Shown here in pieces: positions 1 through 9,128 of a DNA stretch of 20,308 nucleotides. A program made the translations under genes and the position numbers. Position 1 is the first letter of the stretch, and each line of letters opens with the position of its first letter. The stretch covers positions 224,652-244,959 of the forward strand of contig DLJQ01000014.1 in NCBI GenBank assembly GCA_002484335.1, in the 5' to 3' direction. Source of the DNA: Flavobacteriales bacterium UBA7612 (lineage in GTDB: Bacteria; Bacteroidota; Bacteroidia; Flavobacteriales; Weeksellaceae). A model generated the notes under the pieces. That model was given only the letters and a program-made list of their open reading frames with translations, was not told where the DNA came from and searched no databases.

Positions 1-49
1 TCACTTTTTATTTTATTAAAAACTATATTATAACATTACTTAAGTTTTA

Positions 50-57
50 TACTTTTG
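50..57 (+). promoter_or_regulatory. Candidate -7 promoter box for the first operon
   Basis: TACTTTTG fits the Bacteroidota -7 consensus TAnnTTTG and ends 27 bases before the ATG at 85. I see no convincing TTG/TTTG -33 element at the expected spacing, so this rests on the -7 box alone. A three-codon ATG-AAT-ATA-TAA reading frame at 69-80 lies between the box and the gene and is probably chance. Confidence 0.4.
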
Positions 58-84
58 TATAACTAAAAATGAATATATAATAAT

Positions 85-2067
85 ATGTCATTAGATTCTA
101 TATTTTACCAAAACAAAAAATATGAAAAAAGTTTCTTTATCCGTTTAATCGAATCAGCAAGAAAAGATTATACAGATTCAATTTCTTTCATAGATGATTT
201 GATATCAAAACTTCAAAATAATACAAATTACCGCGAAATATTCAAAGAAGAATTAAGAAGTAACTTTGGTAATACAAATATTGTTGGTTATTTAGTTGAT
301 AGTGGAATCCATCTAGAAGATAGTTTGTTTTCTTTATTTAGAAAAAAAATTATTGATTCTATATTACCTGATATTGAAAATAATAATGAATTAACTTCTA
401 TAATTAATGAATTATTTTATAATTCTAAAAATCTTGAAGCTATTAGAATTATCCCTTTAGATAGATGGAGAAAACTTTATGAAACTTTATATCAAGATTT
501 AACAGATGAAGATTCAAAAAAATATACAAACAACATTCAAAGTCAAATACTTCAAGCTATTTCTATATTAACAGTTAGAATTACTGGAGGCTTTTCTGAT
601 AAAGAAATGATCCGCTACAGTAACGAAGTAAATTATTTAGATAATCCTTTTTCTAAACTTGCTATGCAGATTAGCAATATTATAGAAAATCCGCAAGTAG
701 GATTTGACTTATTAAAAATAAGAGAAAGTATTTCTGTATGTAGAAATTTACTAAATGATATTCTTACTCAGAAAGATTATAAAGGTATCTCATTTAAAGT
801 TGCTGCTAAAATTAATAGGCTACAGCAACAGCTAAGGAGATTACAAAACATATTAACAAGTTACAATGAATTAAAAACTAATGGATTAATACCTTTTTTA
901 TCGTTTTCAACTAAAAAATGGATAGATTTTTATGCTCCTAAAAACTTTATGAGCAATCAATTAAAATCAACAGTTTATTTAATTACATTTTTAGTAACCT
1001 ATCATAATGGAAAAACAGGAGAAAAATACATTACTCAAACTGCAAAAGAATACAATAAGATGTTTTGGACAGCTTGTGGTGGTGGATTTATAGTTTCTTT
1101 TCTTTGTTTCATAAAAACAGGAATTGGAAATATTCATGATACTTCTCCCCTATTCAAAGCTTTTTTCTATAGTATCAATTATGCTGTAGGATTTAGTGTT
1201 ATTTATTTAACACATATGACACTTGCTACAAAACAGCCTTCTATGACGGCTGCTAGATTAGCACAATCATTAGTACCAACATCTGGTACAGAATTAAGAA
1301 TAAATGATTTTACAAACTTATTTGCTCAATTATTCCGTAGTCAAATTATTGCATTTATTGGTAATGTTGTAGCTGGTTTTGCTGTTTCTTTAGGTATATT
1401 TTATCTATTGAGTGATATTCTAAATATTGAAGTTCTTAGTGAAATAAAAGCCCATCATTACTGGGAAGAAGTTGTAGTGATGGATTGGCATATTTTCTAT
1501 TTTGGTGCAATTGCTGGTATATTTTTATTTTTATCAGGTTTAATATCTGGAATGACTATTAACAGTCAACGTTTTCATAATATCCCAGATCGTATTTATA
1601 ATCATCCTGTATTAAAAAAGTTTTTCTCGGAAAAAAGAAGGAAAAAAATTTCTAATTGGTTCGAAAAAAACATGGGTGGTGTTGTTGGTAATATTGCGTT
1701 TGGTTTTATGATGGGAAGTGCTTTCCTTATCGGAGATTTTATCGGTTTACCATTTGATATAAGACACATTACATTTGTATCCGGAAATTTTGCCATTGGT
1801 GTAGGTCGATTAGGATATCATTTTGACCTAGTTCCTATGGTCATTGCTTTTATTTCTATTTTCTTAGTTGGTTGGTGTAACTTTTTTGTAAGTTTTATTT
1901 TATCTTTATTAATGGCAATGAGATCTAATAATATTCCGTTATACAAAATATTTACAATGATTTATCACACTGTCAAAGCCTTTTTTAGAAACCCAATTCC
2001 ATTTTTCTTACCACCATTATTAACAAAAAAAGTTCAAGAAGAAGAACATAGTTTAAATGAAAAATAA
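85..2067 (+). CDS. PF10136-type 'site-specific recombinase-like' membrane protein
   Basis: The 660-residue product resembles the family catalogued as SpecificRecomb (PF10136, 'Gcr' in Neisseria), which is widespread in Flavobacteriia. Residues 1-290 are soluble, helical and charged. The C-terminal half is an integral membrane domain with hydrophobic segments near 332-348, 365-388, 420-447, 467-492, 532-556 and 582-612, ending in a lysine- and glutamate-rich tail. I see no tyrosine-recombinase RKHRY set and no serine-recombinase active site, so the recombinase name is historical and the activity is unsupported; a membrane role is more likely. The last 11 bases overlap the following deaminase gene, which implies translational coupling. 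Family assignment is from recalled sequence character; function is unknown. Confidence 0.75.
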   Translation: MSLDSIFYQNKKYEKSFFIRLIESARKDYTDSISFIDDLISKLQNNTNYREIFKEELRSNFGNTNIVGYLVDSGIHLEDSLFSLFRKKIIDSILPDIENNNELTSIINELFYNSKNLEAIRIIPLDRWRKLYETLYQDLTDEDSKKYTNNIQSQILQAISILTVRITGGFSDKEMIRYSNEVNYLDNPFSKLAMQISNIIENPQVGFDLLKIRESISVCRNLLNDILTQKDYKGISFKVAAKINRLQQQLRRLQNILTSYNELKTNGLIPFLSFSTKKWIDFYAPKNFMSNQLKSTVYLITFLVTYHNGKTGEKYITQTAKEYNKMFWTACGGGFIVSFLCFIKTGIGNIHDTSPLFKAFFYSINYAVGFSVIYLTHMTLATKQPSMTAARLAQSLVPTSGTELRINDFTNLFAQLFRSQIIAFIGNVVAGFAVSLGIFYLLSDILNIEVLSEIKAHHYWEEVVVMDWHIFYFGAIAGIFLFLSGLISGMTINSQRFHNIPDRIYNHPVLKKFFSEKRRKKISNWFEKNMGGVVGNIAFGFMMGSAFLIGDFIGLPFDIRHITFVSGNFAIGVGRLGYHFDLVPMVIAFISIFLVGWCNFFVSFILSLLMAMRSNNIPLYKIFTMIYHTVKAFFRNPIPFFLPPLLTKKVQEEEHSLNEK

Positions 2068-2503
2068 TAAACAAGATAAACAACTACGTTACGATAAAGC
2101 ATATTTACGAATGGCTTATGAATGGGCTAACCTTTCATATTGTCAAAGAAAAAAAGTTGGTGCAATTATCGTTAAAAACAGAATGATTATTTCTGATGGA
2201 TATAATGGTACTCCAAGTGGTTTTGATAATAGCTGTGAAGATGATGAAGGAAATACTCAATGGTATGTTTTACATGCTGAAGCTAATGCAATATTAAAAT
2301 GTGCAACTTCTACTCAATCAGCAGAAGGTGCAACTCTTTATATAACTCTTTCTCCGTGTAAAGATTGTAGTAAACTAATTCTACAAGCAGGAATTAAAAG
2401 AATTGTTTATATAAAACAATATAAAGATACATCTGGATTAGAGTTTTTAGAGAAATCTGGAATTGATGTTCAACAAATAACAGAAGAAGAGCTATATAAA
2501 TAA
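2057..2503 (+). CDS. dCMP/cytidine deaminase family protein (ComEB-like)
   Basis: This 148-residue zinc-dependent deaminase has the full catalytic signature. His73-Ala-Glu75 supplies one zinc ligand and the proton-shuttle glutamate, and Pro100-Cys101-x-x-Cys104 supplies the other two ligands. The N-terminal half has the substrate-side motifs of deoxycytidylate deaminases (a VGAIIVKN strand, then the NGTPSGF loop). The expected reaction is dCMP to dUMP, feeding dTMP synthesis in the cytosol. Length fits the short bacterial dCMP deaminase/ComEB group. The start lies inside the end of the preceding membrane-protein gene, and the stop codon abuts the ATG of the S41 peptidase, so it is an internal operon gene. 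Exact substrate (dCMP versus a related nucleotide) cannot be settled from sequence alone. Confidence 0.9.
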   Translation: MKNNKQDKQLRYDKAYLRMAYEWANLSYCQRKKVGAIIVKNRMIISDGYNGTPSGFDNSCEDDEGNTQWYVLHAEANAILKCATSTQSAEGATLYITLSPCKDCSKLILQAGIKRIVYIKQYKDTSGLEFLEKSGIDVQQITEEELYK

Positions 2504-4087
2504 ATGAAAAACTTGTTCAAAATTATTAATGTTATTCTATTAATTATTATCATTTTTTTAATAGGATTCTTAGTCGGTAAAAAATATGATTTTGCATTCG
2601 ACGAAAATAAAGATATTGTAGGTTTACAATATTCTAATAATGAACAAAAAATTAGACGATTAGTATCTTTAATAGATAACGAATATGTAAATGATGTTAA
2701 TTCAGATAGTTTAGTTGATGATGCCATAAATTATATGGTAGGAAAGCTAGACCCACATAGCAAATACATCGATAAATCTTCTATTCAACAAGCTGATGAA
2801 CAATTAAAAGGTGAATTTGTTGGGATAGGAATAAAATTCAGAGTACTTAATGATACCATTATTGTTGAAAGAACAATTCCTGGTACACCAAATTATGGAA
2901 AATTAGAATTTGGCGATCAGTTAATTGCTGCTAATAATGAATCTTTAATTGGAGCAGATAATGCTAAAATAGAAAAATTATTAAAAGGTAAAAAAGGCTC
3001 TGAAGTAAATTTATCTGTCATTAGAGATCAAAAACCTATTTCCATAAATGTAGAAAGATCTATTGTCCCAATAGAATCTGTTACAGGAGAGCATATGCTT
3101 ACAAAAGATATAGGCTATATTAAATTAGTTCGTTTTTCAGAGAATTCTGCTATAGAAGTACATCAAGCATTAGAAAATTTATTAGACAAAGGAATGAAAA
3201 CTCTTGTTTTTGATCTAAGAGGTAATCCTGGAGGCTTAATGCATATTGCTGAAGAAATAGCTGATGAATTTTTATCTAAAAATGAGCTTATTGTTTATAC
3301 ACAAGATAAGCAAAAAAGAAAAAAATACATATACGCAACAAATAAAGGCTTATTTGAGAAGGGAAAAATATATGTCTTAATTGATGAAAATTCTGCATCT
3401 TCAAGTGAAATTGTGACAGGAGCAATACAAGATTATGGTCGAGGAATAATTGTTGGTCGCCGTTCTTTCGGAAAAGGTTTAGTACAAAGAGAAATTAATT
3501 TAGGAGATAACACAAAAGTTAGATTAACTGTTGCCAACTACTTTACTCCTTCTGGTAGATCTATTCAAAAACCTTTCGACAAAAAAACAGCTAAATACAG
3601 TGACGATTTATACCAAAGATTAAAATCTGGAGAATTATACAGTAAAGATTCAATAAAAATAAATAAAGATTTAGAGTACACTGCTCCTTCTGGTAAAAAA
3701 GTTTACGGCGGAGGTGGAATTATTCCTGATGAATTTGTCGCACTTGATACAAGTTCTCTAGCAAATTGGTTGTATTACAATCAAGATGCTAATTATTTCA
3801 ATAGTTTTTTATTCAAAAAAATTTATTCAATTCATGACTTTTTTATGTTCCATAATCAAAGTATTTATTTAAAATATTTTGGAGCTGGAATTTATAGAAA
3901 TGAATTTTTAGGTGTTTTAGGAATCAAACCTAATGAATTTAACCCAGAATACTCATCGACAATAGATAACTATATAAAAGCTAGTATAGCTGAAGATTTA
4001 TATGGTTCAAGAGCATTTTATCAAGTTTGGATACCAGAAGATGAAATGATAAAACGTATTTTTGAACTAGAAAAAAATACTAAATAA
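2504..4087 (+). CDS. S41 family C-terminal processing peptidase
   Basis: This 527-residue protease of the CtpA/Prc type has an uncleaved-looking N-terminal signal anchor (about residues 5-25), so the catalytic part should be periplasmic. A PDZ domain spans roughly 95-185, with the GEFVGIGI entry and a GDQLIAANN core. The tail-specific protease core follows: the VFDLRGNPGG strand-turn, the nucleophile in SAS with Ser299, and the general base Lys324 in FGKG. The Ser-Lys spacing of 25 equals that of known Ser/Lys S41 enzymes, so the enzyme looks active. Residues after about 400 form a family-specific extension. The ATG directly follows the deaminase stop and its own stop abuts xerD. Such proteases trim C termini of envelope proteins; the substrate here is unknown. 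Confidence 0.92.
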   Translation: MKNLFKIINVILLIIIIFLIGFLVGKKYDFAFDENKDIVGLQYSNNEQKIRRLVSLIDNEYVNDVNSDSLVDDAINYMVGKLDPHSKYIDKSSIQQADEQLKGEFVGIGIKFRVLNDTIIVERTIPGTPNYGKLEFGDQLIAANNESLIGADNAKIEKLLKGKKGSEVNLSVIRDQKPISINVERSIVPIESVTGEHMLTKDIGYIKLVRFSENSAIEVHQALENLLDKGMKTLVFDLRGNPGGLMHIAEEIADEFLSKNELIVYTQDKQKRKKYIYATNKGLFEKGKIYVLIDENSASSSEIVTGAIQDYGRGIIVGRRSFGKGLVQREINLGDNTKVRLTVANYFTPSGRSIQKPFDKKTAKYSDDLYQRLKSGELYSKDSIKINKDLEYTAPSGKKVYGGGGIIPDEFVALDTSSLANWLYYNQDANYFNSFLFKKIYSIHDFFMFHNQSIYLKYFGAGIYRNEFLGVLGIKPNEFNPEYSSTIDNYIKASIAEDLYGSRAFYQVWIPEDEMIKRIFELEKNTK

Positions 4088-4975
4088 ATGCAGTGGAAAG
4101 ACGCTTTGTACGATTATCAAATGTATCTGAAATTAGAAAAAAGAGTTTCAGTAAATACAATTGAAGGTTACTTACGTGATATTCAGAAATTAATTGATTA
4201 TTCAGATAAAAAACCGTTAGATTATTCACAAGATGACATCAAAGAATTTATTCACAATTTTGCATCTAGTGAATATAGCGTTCGTTCACAAGCACGAGTT
4301 ATTTCTGGCTTAAAAAGCTTTTTTGGTTATTTACAATTAGAAGATTTTAGAGAAGATAATCCTACATCTTTATTAGAAACTCCAAAAATAGGAATGAAAT
4401 TACCTGACGTTTTATCTGAAAAAGATATTGATAAAATGATAGAGGTTATTGATTTATCTAAACCAGAAGGCGAAAGAAACAGAGCAATTATTGAAACACT
4501 TTATGGTTGTGGATTACGTGTTTCTGAATTAATTAACCTAAAAATTTCTGATTTATTTTTTAACGATGGTTTTATTCGTGTTATTGGTAAAGGAAACAAA
4601 CAAAGATTAGTTCCTATTAGTGATTATACAATAAAATATATTAACTTGTACAAAGAAAACATACGTACACATATTCCTATTAAAGAAGGGTTTGAAGATT
4701 TTGTTTTTTTAAATAGAAGAGGTAAAAATCTAACGCGTGTTATGATTTTTACAATTGTAAAAGAGTTATCAATCATTGCAGGAATAAAAAAAACAATTAG
4801 TCCTCATACATTTCGTCATTCTTTTGCAACGCATTTACTAAAAAATGGAGCCGATTTACGTGCAATTCAATTAATGTTAGGACATGAAAGTATAACAACA
4901 ACGGAAATTTATACGCATGTAGATCAAGCTTTCATTAGAGATGCTATCATAAAATTTCATCCAAGAAATAAGTAG
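4088..4975 (+). CDS. xerD: Tyrosine recombinase XerD
   Basis: This 295-residue tyrosine recombinase has an N-terminal SAM-like core-binding domain (about 1-90) and a C-terminal catalytic domain. All active-site residues are present: Arg144 (GCGLRVSEL), Lys168 (GKGNKQR), His240 and Arg243 (HTFRHSFATHLL), His266 (LGHE) and nucleophile Tyr275 (TEIYTHV). Each is shifted by exactly four from my recollection of the E. coli XerD positions, and length matches Xer proteins. With a partner it resolves chromosome dimers at dif and acts in the cytosol with the division machinery. It follows the S41 gene with no spacer, so its expression is tied to that operon. XerD rather than XerC is chosen from overall similarity. 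No mobile-element hallmarks surround it, so a chromosomal Xer role is preferred over an integrase. Confidence 0.92.
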   Translation: MQWKDALYDYQMYLKLEKRVSVNTIEGYLRDIQKLIDYSDKKPLDYSQDDIKEFIHNFASSEYSVRSQARVISGLKSFFGYLQLEDFREDNPTSLLETPKIGMKLPDVLSEKDIDKMIEVIDLSKPEGERNRAIIETLYGCGLRVSELINLKISDLFFNDGFIRVIGKGNKQRLVPISDYTIKYINLYKENIRTHIPIKEGFEDFVFLNRRGKNLTRVMIFTIVKELSIIAGIKKTISPHTFRHSFATHLLKNGADLRAIQLMLGHESITTTEIYTHVDQAFIRDAIIKFHPRNK

Positions 4976-5000
4976 AATTTAGAAACCTAAAATAAATACT

Positions 5001-5516
5001 ATGATAAAATCATTCAAATTTTGCCCAAATTGTGGTCACTCAATCGATACATTTGATTTTAGAAGAATGTCTTGTTCAAATTGCGATTTAGTTTACTATC
5101 AAAACGTAGCTACTGCAGTTGCGGTAATTCTAAAAAAAGATGATAAAATTCTATTCACAGTTCGTAATAAAGATCCAAAAAAAGGAATGCTAGATTTGGC
5201 TGGTGGTTTTACTGATCCAGATGAAAGTGCAGAAGAAACTTGTCAAAGAGAAATACAAGAAGAACTTGGAATTAAAATTCCTACAAATCAATTCAAGTAC
5301 TTTATATCTAAACCCAATAATTACGAATACAAAGGAATTCCATATAAAACATGTGATTTAGCCTATATTGCTGATTTTCCTAACGAAGATATAATCATTG
5401 AAAAAGAAGAAATAGCTGATGTAAAATGGATTAAAATATCAGACATTAAACTAGACGAAATTGGTTTTGATTCGTTGAGAAGTGTTGTTGAAAACTACAT
5501 AAAAACTCAACAATAA
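5001..5516 (+). CDS. NUDIX hydrolase with N-terminal zinc ribbon
   Basis: This 171-residue protein starts with a four-cysteine zinc ribbon (Cys8-x2-Cys11 and Cys25-x2-Cys28) followed by a NUDIX fold. The NUDIX box at residues 69-91 matches the consensus exactly: Gly69, Glu75, Arg83-Glu84, Glu87-Glu88 and Gly90. The metal-binding glutamates are therefore intact and hydrolysis of a nucleoside diphosphate-linked substrate is expected. The ribbon-plus-NUDIX layout recalls NudC-type NADH pyrophosphatases, but the protein is shorter and lacks an obvious NudC N-terminal domain, so the substrate is open. It begins 25 bases after xerD on the same strand, consistent with continuation of the operon. Confidence 0.9.
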   Translation: MIKSFKFCPNCGHSIDTFDFRRMSCSNCDLVYYQNVATAVAVILKKDDKILFTVRNKDPKKGMLDLAGGFTDPDESAEETCQREIQEELGIKIPTNQFKYFISKPNNYEYKGIPYKTCDLAYIADFPNEDIIIEKEEIADVKWIKISDIKLDEIGFDSLRSVVENYIKTQQ

Positions 5517-5548
5517 TATTTATAAATCTCATCTAAATTCATAAAAAA

Positions 5549-6079
5549 ATGAAAAAAATAATTTTATTAAGTATTGCTTTTTTTACTTTCATTTCATGTA
5601 GTACACAACAAAAAGTTGCTGTAGATTATGACAGAGACTTTGATTTCAATTCCAATAGAACATATACATTCTCACAATCAGATCATTTAAAATTAAACGA
5701 TTTAGATTCTGCTAGATTATTTAATTCTATTGAAAAAGGTCTACTTTACAAAGGGTTTCAAAAAAATAATTCTAGTAACCTTGTTATTTCTGTTTATCCT
5801 GAAGAATATATTTCTAAACAACAAAATTCTAGTGTTGGACTTGGAATGGGAACTGGAGGATTTGGACGAATTGGAGGAGGAATGTCCGTAGGAATTCCAA
5901 TTACTTCAGAAAAATTAAATCAAAATTATACTGTATCAATGCTAAATCAAGGACATTTAGTATGGCAAGGAACATTAAAAATTCAAATGTCAGTAAATTC
6001 TTCTCCTGAAGCCAAAGAAGCTATTGTACAAAAAGGAGTTATGAAATTATTTTACAAATTTCCTCCTAACAAAAAATAA
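5549..6079 (+). CDS. DUF4136 family lipoprotein
   Basis: This 176-residue envelope protein begins with a lipoprotein signal peptide: Lys2-Lys3, a hydrophobic stretch, and a lipobox ending in FIS-Cys17, the predicted lipidation site. The mature part opens with VDYDRDFDFN and a TYTFSQ strand, typical of DUF4136 lipoproteins in Bacteroidota. A glycine-rich stretch (about residues 94-113) lies mid-protein, and the C terminus repeats the conserved YKFPPNKK end. The molecular role of the family is unknown. It starts 32 bases after the NUDIX gene and is followed by an intrinsic terminator, so it is probably the last gene of the plus-strand run. Confidence 0.85.
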   Translation: MKKIILLSIAFFTFISCSTQQKVAVDYDRDFDFNSNRTYTFSQSDHLKLNDLDSARLFNSIEKGLLYKGFQKNNSSNLVISVYPEEYISKQQNSSVGLGMGTGGFGRIGGGMSVGIPITSEKLNQNYTVSMLNQGHLVWQGTLKIQMSVNSSPEAKEAIVQKGVMKLFYKFPPNKK

Positions 6080-6094
6080 TATTCACAAAATCAT

Positions 6095-6133
6095 AAAAAA
6101 ATATCATAGCTAATTTTAACTATGATATTTTTT
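6095..6133. terminator. Bidirectional intrinsic terminator between convergent genes
   Basis: A perfect 14-bp inverted repeat (arms 6096-6109 and 6120-6133, core TATCATAG/CTATGATA, 10-base loop) is flanked by A-runs on the left and T-runs on the right. It can end transcription of the plus-strand lipoprotein gene and of the minus-strand polA transcript, which converge here. Confidence 0.85.
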
Positions 6134-6140
6134 ATTTTAA

Positions 6141-6251
6141 GGCAAACCCTTCGGGCCACGCTTTCACGTTCCCAATCTTTTATAAATAAAAACTTCGTAA
6201 ACTTCAGCCTTTACTTATAAAAGGATTTCCACTTCAATCGTTTTTGCAATC
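6141..6251 (-). repeat. Dispersed two-block intergenic repeat, copy A
   Basis: Read on the minus strand, this segment opens with a GATTG/GGAAATCCTTTT block and closes with an AAAGATTGGGAnCG...GGnnCG...TTGCC block, separated by a divergent centre. The same two blocks occur in the same order at 16666-16759 on the plus strand. It fills the gap between the terminator at 6095-6133 and the polA stop codon, and no reading frame explains it. Confidence 0.8.
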
Positions 6252-6263
6252 AATCATAAAAAA

Positions 6264-9098
6264 TTAATGAGCTTCTAACCAATTATCTCCTACTCCAACT
6301 TCAGCTATCAAAGGAACATCCATTTGCATTGCAGCTTCCATTGTTGTTTTTATTAACTCAGATACTTTTTCGACCTCATTTTTAGGTGAATCAAAAATTA
6401 ACTCATCATGCACTTGTAAAATCATTTTTGTTTCGTAATTCTTCTTCAATTCTTTTTGAATCTGAATCATTGCAATTTTTACAATATCTGCAGCTGTACC
6501 TTGTATTGGTGCATTTACTGCATTTCTTTCTGCATGAGAACGAACAACATTATTACGAGAATTAATATCTTTTAAATAACGACGACGTCCCAATAATGTT
6601 TCCACAAAACCTTGTTCTCTAGCAATCTCTACTTGTTTTTCTATATAGGCTTTCAATGTTGGATAAGTTTCGTAATAAGCATCAATTAATATTTTTGCTT
6701 CTTTTCGAGAAATATTTGCTTGATCGGCTAAACCAAATGCAGAAACACCATAAATAATTCCAAAGTTTACTGTTTTTGCTTGACTACGTTGTTCTCTTGT
6801 TACCTCATCCAAAGCAACATTAAAAACTTTGGCAGCAGTTGCAGCATGAATATCCTCTCCTTTCTTAAATGCCTCAACCATTGCTGGGTCTTTAGACATT
6901 TGTGCAATCAATCGTAACTCTATTTGAGAATAATCGGCAGAAATCAATACATGATCTTCATCTCTTGCTACAAAAGCTTTACGTATTTGTTGCCCAGCCT
7001 CAGAACGAATAGGAATATTCTGTAAATTAGGATTCACAGAAGATAAACGTCCTGTAGCAGCAACTGTTTGTGCATAAGTTGTATGTACTCGACCTGTTTT
7101 TGGATTAATCAAATTAGGAAGAGCATCAATATAGGTAGATTTTAATTTTTGTAATTGTCTGTATTCTAAAATATCTGTAATTATTGGATGTTTATCTTTT
7201 AATTTCGATAATATTTCTTCTCCTGTAGCATATTGACCAGTTTTTGTCTTTTTGGCTTTCGGATCTAACTGCAATTTATCAAATAAAATATCACCCAATT
7301 GTTTTGGAGAATTCAAATTGAATTCTTCTCCTGCATCTTGATAAATTTTTAACTCAAGCTCTTTTAATTTAGCTTCGTGTTTTACAGAAAGTTCTTTCAA
7401 GAAATCAACATCAAGTCGAACACCTTCTAATTCCATATCCGCTAAGACTTGCATCAATGGCATTTCTAAATCTGCAAATAATTTATAGGTATTAGCATTC
7501 TTTAACTCTGGTTCAAAAAGATTCTTTAATTGATTTGTAATATCAGAATCTTCAACACCATATTCTGTTTGCTCCAATAAAGGAACATCTCGGAAGTTTT
7601 TCTGGTTTTTCCCTTTTTTACCAATCAAAGTTTCAATTGAAACAGGTTGATAATTCAAATACGTTTCAGATAAAACATCCATATTATGACGCATATCTGG
7701 ATTAATCAAATAATGAGCAATCATTGTATCAAAATTTTCTCCTTTTAATACAATATCATATTTTGCTAAAACTTTAATATCATACTTTAAATTTTGTCCT
7801 ATTTTCGTAATAGATTCATCTCCAAAAAAAGGTTTAAATTCACTTATGATTTCTTTCGCTTCAGAAAAATCTACAGGAAATGGAATATAATATCCTTTTC
7901 CTTTTTCCCATGAAAACGAAATACCAACCAATTCTGCTTCTAAAGTATCTAAAGATGTTGTTTCTGTATCAAAGGTTACTTCTTTTTGTTTTAAAATATT
8001 TTTTAATACTATTTCTCTTCCTTTTTTTGTATCAATCAATTGATAAAAATGATCTGTTGTAGAAATATCTGTAAATACACTATTCTGAGGAACAATTTCT
8101 TCATCAGAAGTAAAGTCAAATAAACTTTGTTGAGCTGTTTGAGAATTGGTTGCTTGACTTGCAGCAGATATTTCTTCTTGAGCTTCTTTTATAATTTCTG
8201 TTGTATCTAAACCATATATTTTGTAGACAGTTTCTAACATTCTTCGAAACTCTAATTCAGTAAATAATTCAGTTACTTTTGGTATATCTGGTTGACAAAC
8301 TGTTAAATCTTCTTCATCAAATTCAACAGGAGCATCAGTAATAATTGTAGCTAATTTTTTAGATAAAATACCTAATTCTTTATTTTCTTCAATCTTTTCT
8401 TTTGCTTTACCTTTTAGTTTATCTGTATTCTCTAATAAACCTTCTAACGAACCAAATTCTTTCAAATATTTACTTGCTGTTTTTGCTCCAACTCCTGGTA
8501 ATCCAGGTATATTGTCCACAGCATCTCCCATCATTCCAAGATAATCTATAACTTGAATAGGATCATCAATATCAAACTTTTCTTTTACCTCTTCAATTCC
8601 CCAAATTTCTACACCTTTACCATTCGCTGCAGGACGATACATTTTTATTTTATCGGTTACCAATTGTGCAAAATCCTTATCAGGAGTAACCATGTAAGTT
8701 GTATAGCCTTCTTTCTCTGCTTTCTTTGCAAGCGTTCCAATCACATCATCGGCTTCGTAACCTTCTGCAAAAAGTACTGGAATTTTTAAAGCTCTTAATA
8801 TATCTTGAATAAATGGAACTCCTTGACGAATTGCTTCTGGTGTTTCATCTCTGTTTGCTTTGTATTCAGGAAAATCTACTGTACGCACTGTTGCTTGACC
8901 AACGTCAAAAACAACTGCTAAATGAGTTGGTTTTTCTCTTCTAATCACATCAAAAAGTGAGTTAGAAAATCCCATGATTGCAGATGTATTAAAACCTTTA
9001 GAATTGATTCTCGGATTTTTTATAAATGCATAATATCCTCTAAAAATTAATGCATATGCATCTAATAAAAAAAGTCTTTTATCTTCTGATTGATTCAT
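6264..9098 (-). CDS. polA: DNA polymerase I
   Basis: This 944-residue family A polymerase has all three domains. The 5'-3' exonuclease/flap domain covers about 1-300 (AEGYEADDVIG, TPDKDFAQL and the DNIPGLPGVGAKTA helix-hairpin-helix). The 3'-5' exonuclease domain starts near 370 and keeps its first catalytic pair, Asp377-x-Glu379, so proofreading looks intact. In the polymerase domain, motif A has Asp722 (SADYSQIELR), motif B has the Arg-Lys-Phe-Tyr helix (RSQAKTVNFGIIYG), and motif C has Asp898 (VHDE). It works in Okazaki-fragment maturation and excision repair. The start places MNQSEDKRLFLLDAYALIFRG at the amino end, as expected for the family. It lies 89 bases downstream of the ferredoxin gene on the same strand. 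Confidence 0.98.
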   Translation of the reverse strand: MNQSEDKRLFLLDAYALIFRGYYAFIKNPRINSKGFNTSAIMGFSNSLFDVIRREKPTHLAVVFDVGQATVRTVDFPEYKANRDETPEAIRQGVPFIQDILRALKIPVLFAEGYEADDVIGTLAKKAEKEGYTTYMVTPDKDFAQLVTDKIKMYRPAANGKGVEIWGIEEVKEKFDIDDPIQVIDYLGMMGDAVDNIPGLPGVGAKTASKYLKEFGSLEGLLENTDKLKGKAKEKIEENKELGILSKKLATIITDAPVEFDEEDLTVCQPDIPKVTELFTELEFRRMLETVYKIYGLDTTEIIKEAQEEISAASQATNSQTAQQSLFDFTSDEEIVPQNSVFTDISTTDHFYQLIDTKKGREIVLKNILKQKEVTFDTETTSLDTLEAELVGISFSWEKGKGYYIPFPVDFSEAKEIISEFKPFFGDESITKIGQNLKYDIKVLAKYDIVLKGENFDTMIAHYLINPDMRHNMDVLSETYLNYQPVSIETLIGKKGKNQKNFRDVPLLEQTEYGVEDSDITNQLKNLFEPELKNANTYKLFADLEMPLMQVLADMELEGVRLDVDFLKELSVKHEAKLKELELKIYQDAGEEFNLNSPKQLGDILFDKLQLDPKAKKTKTGQYATGEEILSKLKDKHPIITDILEYRQLQKLKSTYIDALPNLINPKTGRVHTTYAQTVAATGRLSSVNPNLQNIPIRSEAGQQIRKAFVARDEDHVLISADYSQIELRLIAQMSKDPAMVEAFKKGEDIHAATAAKVFNVALDEVTREQRSQAKTVNFGIIYGVSAFGLADQANISRKEAKILIDAYYETYPTLKAYIEKQVEIAREQGFVETLLGRRRYLKDINSRNNVVRSHAERNAVNAPIQGTAADIVKIAMIQIQKELKKNYETKMILQVHDELIFDSPKNEVEKVSELIKTTMEAAMQMDVPLIAEVGVGDNWLEAH

Positions 9099-9128
9099 TT
9101 TGTAAGTTTAAAGTATTACATTTTACGC

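Noticed and set aside
69..80. ATG-AAT-ATA-TAA mini reading frame upstream of the first gene
   Set aside because: Three codons in AT-rich leader DNA, easily chance; no sign of a regulatory leader peptide.
4088..4975. Integrase of a mobile element
   Set aside because: Residue spacing matches chromosomal XerD exactly, it is embedded in a tight housekeeping operon, and there is no tRNA or att duplication next to it.
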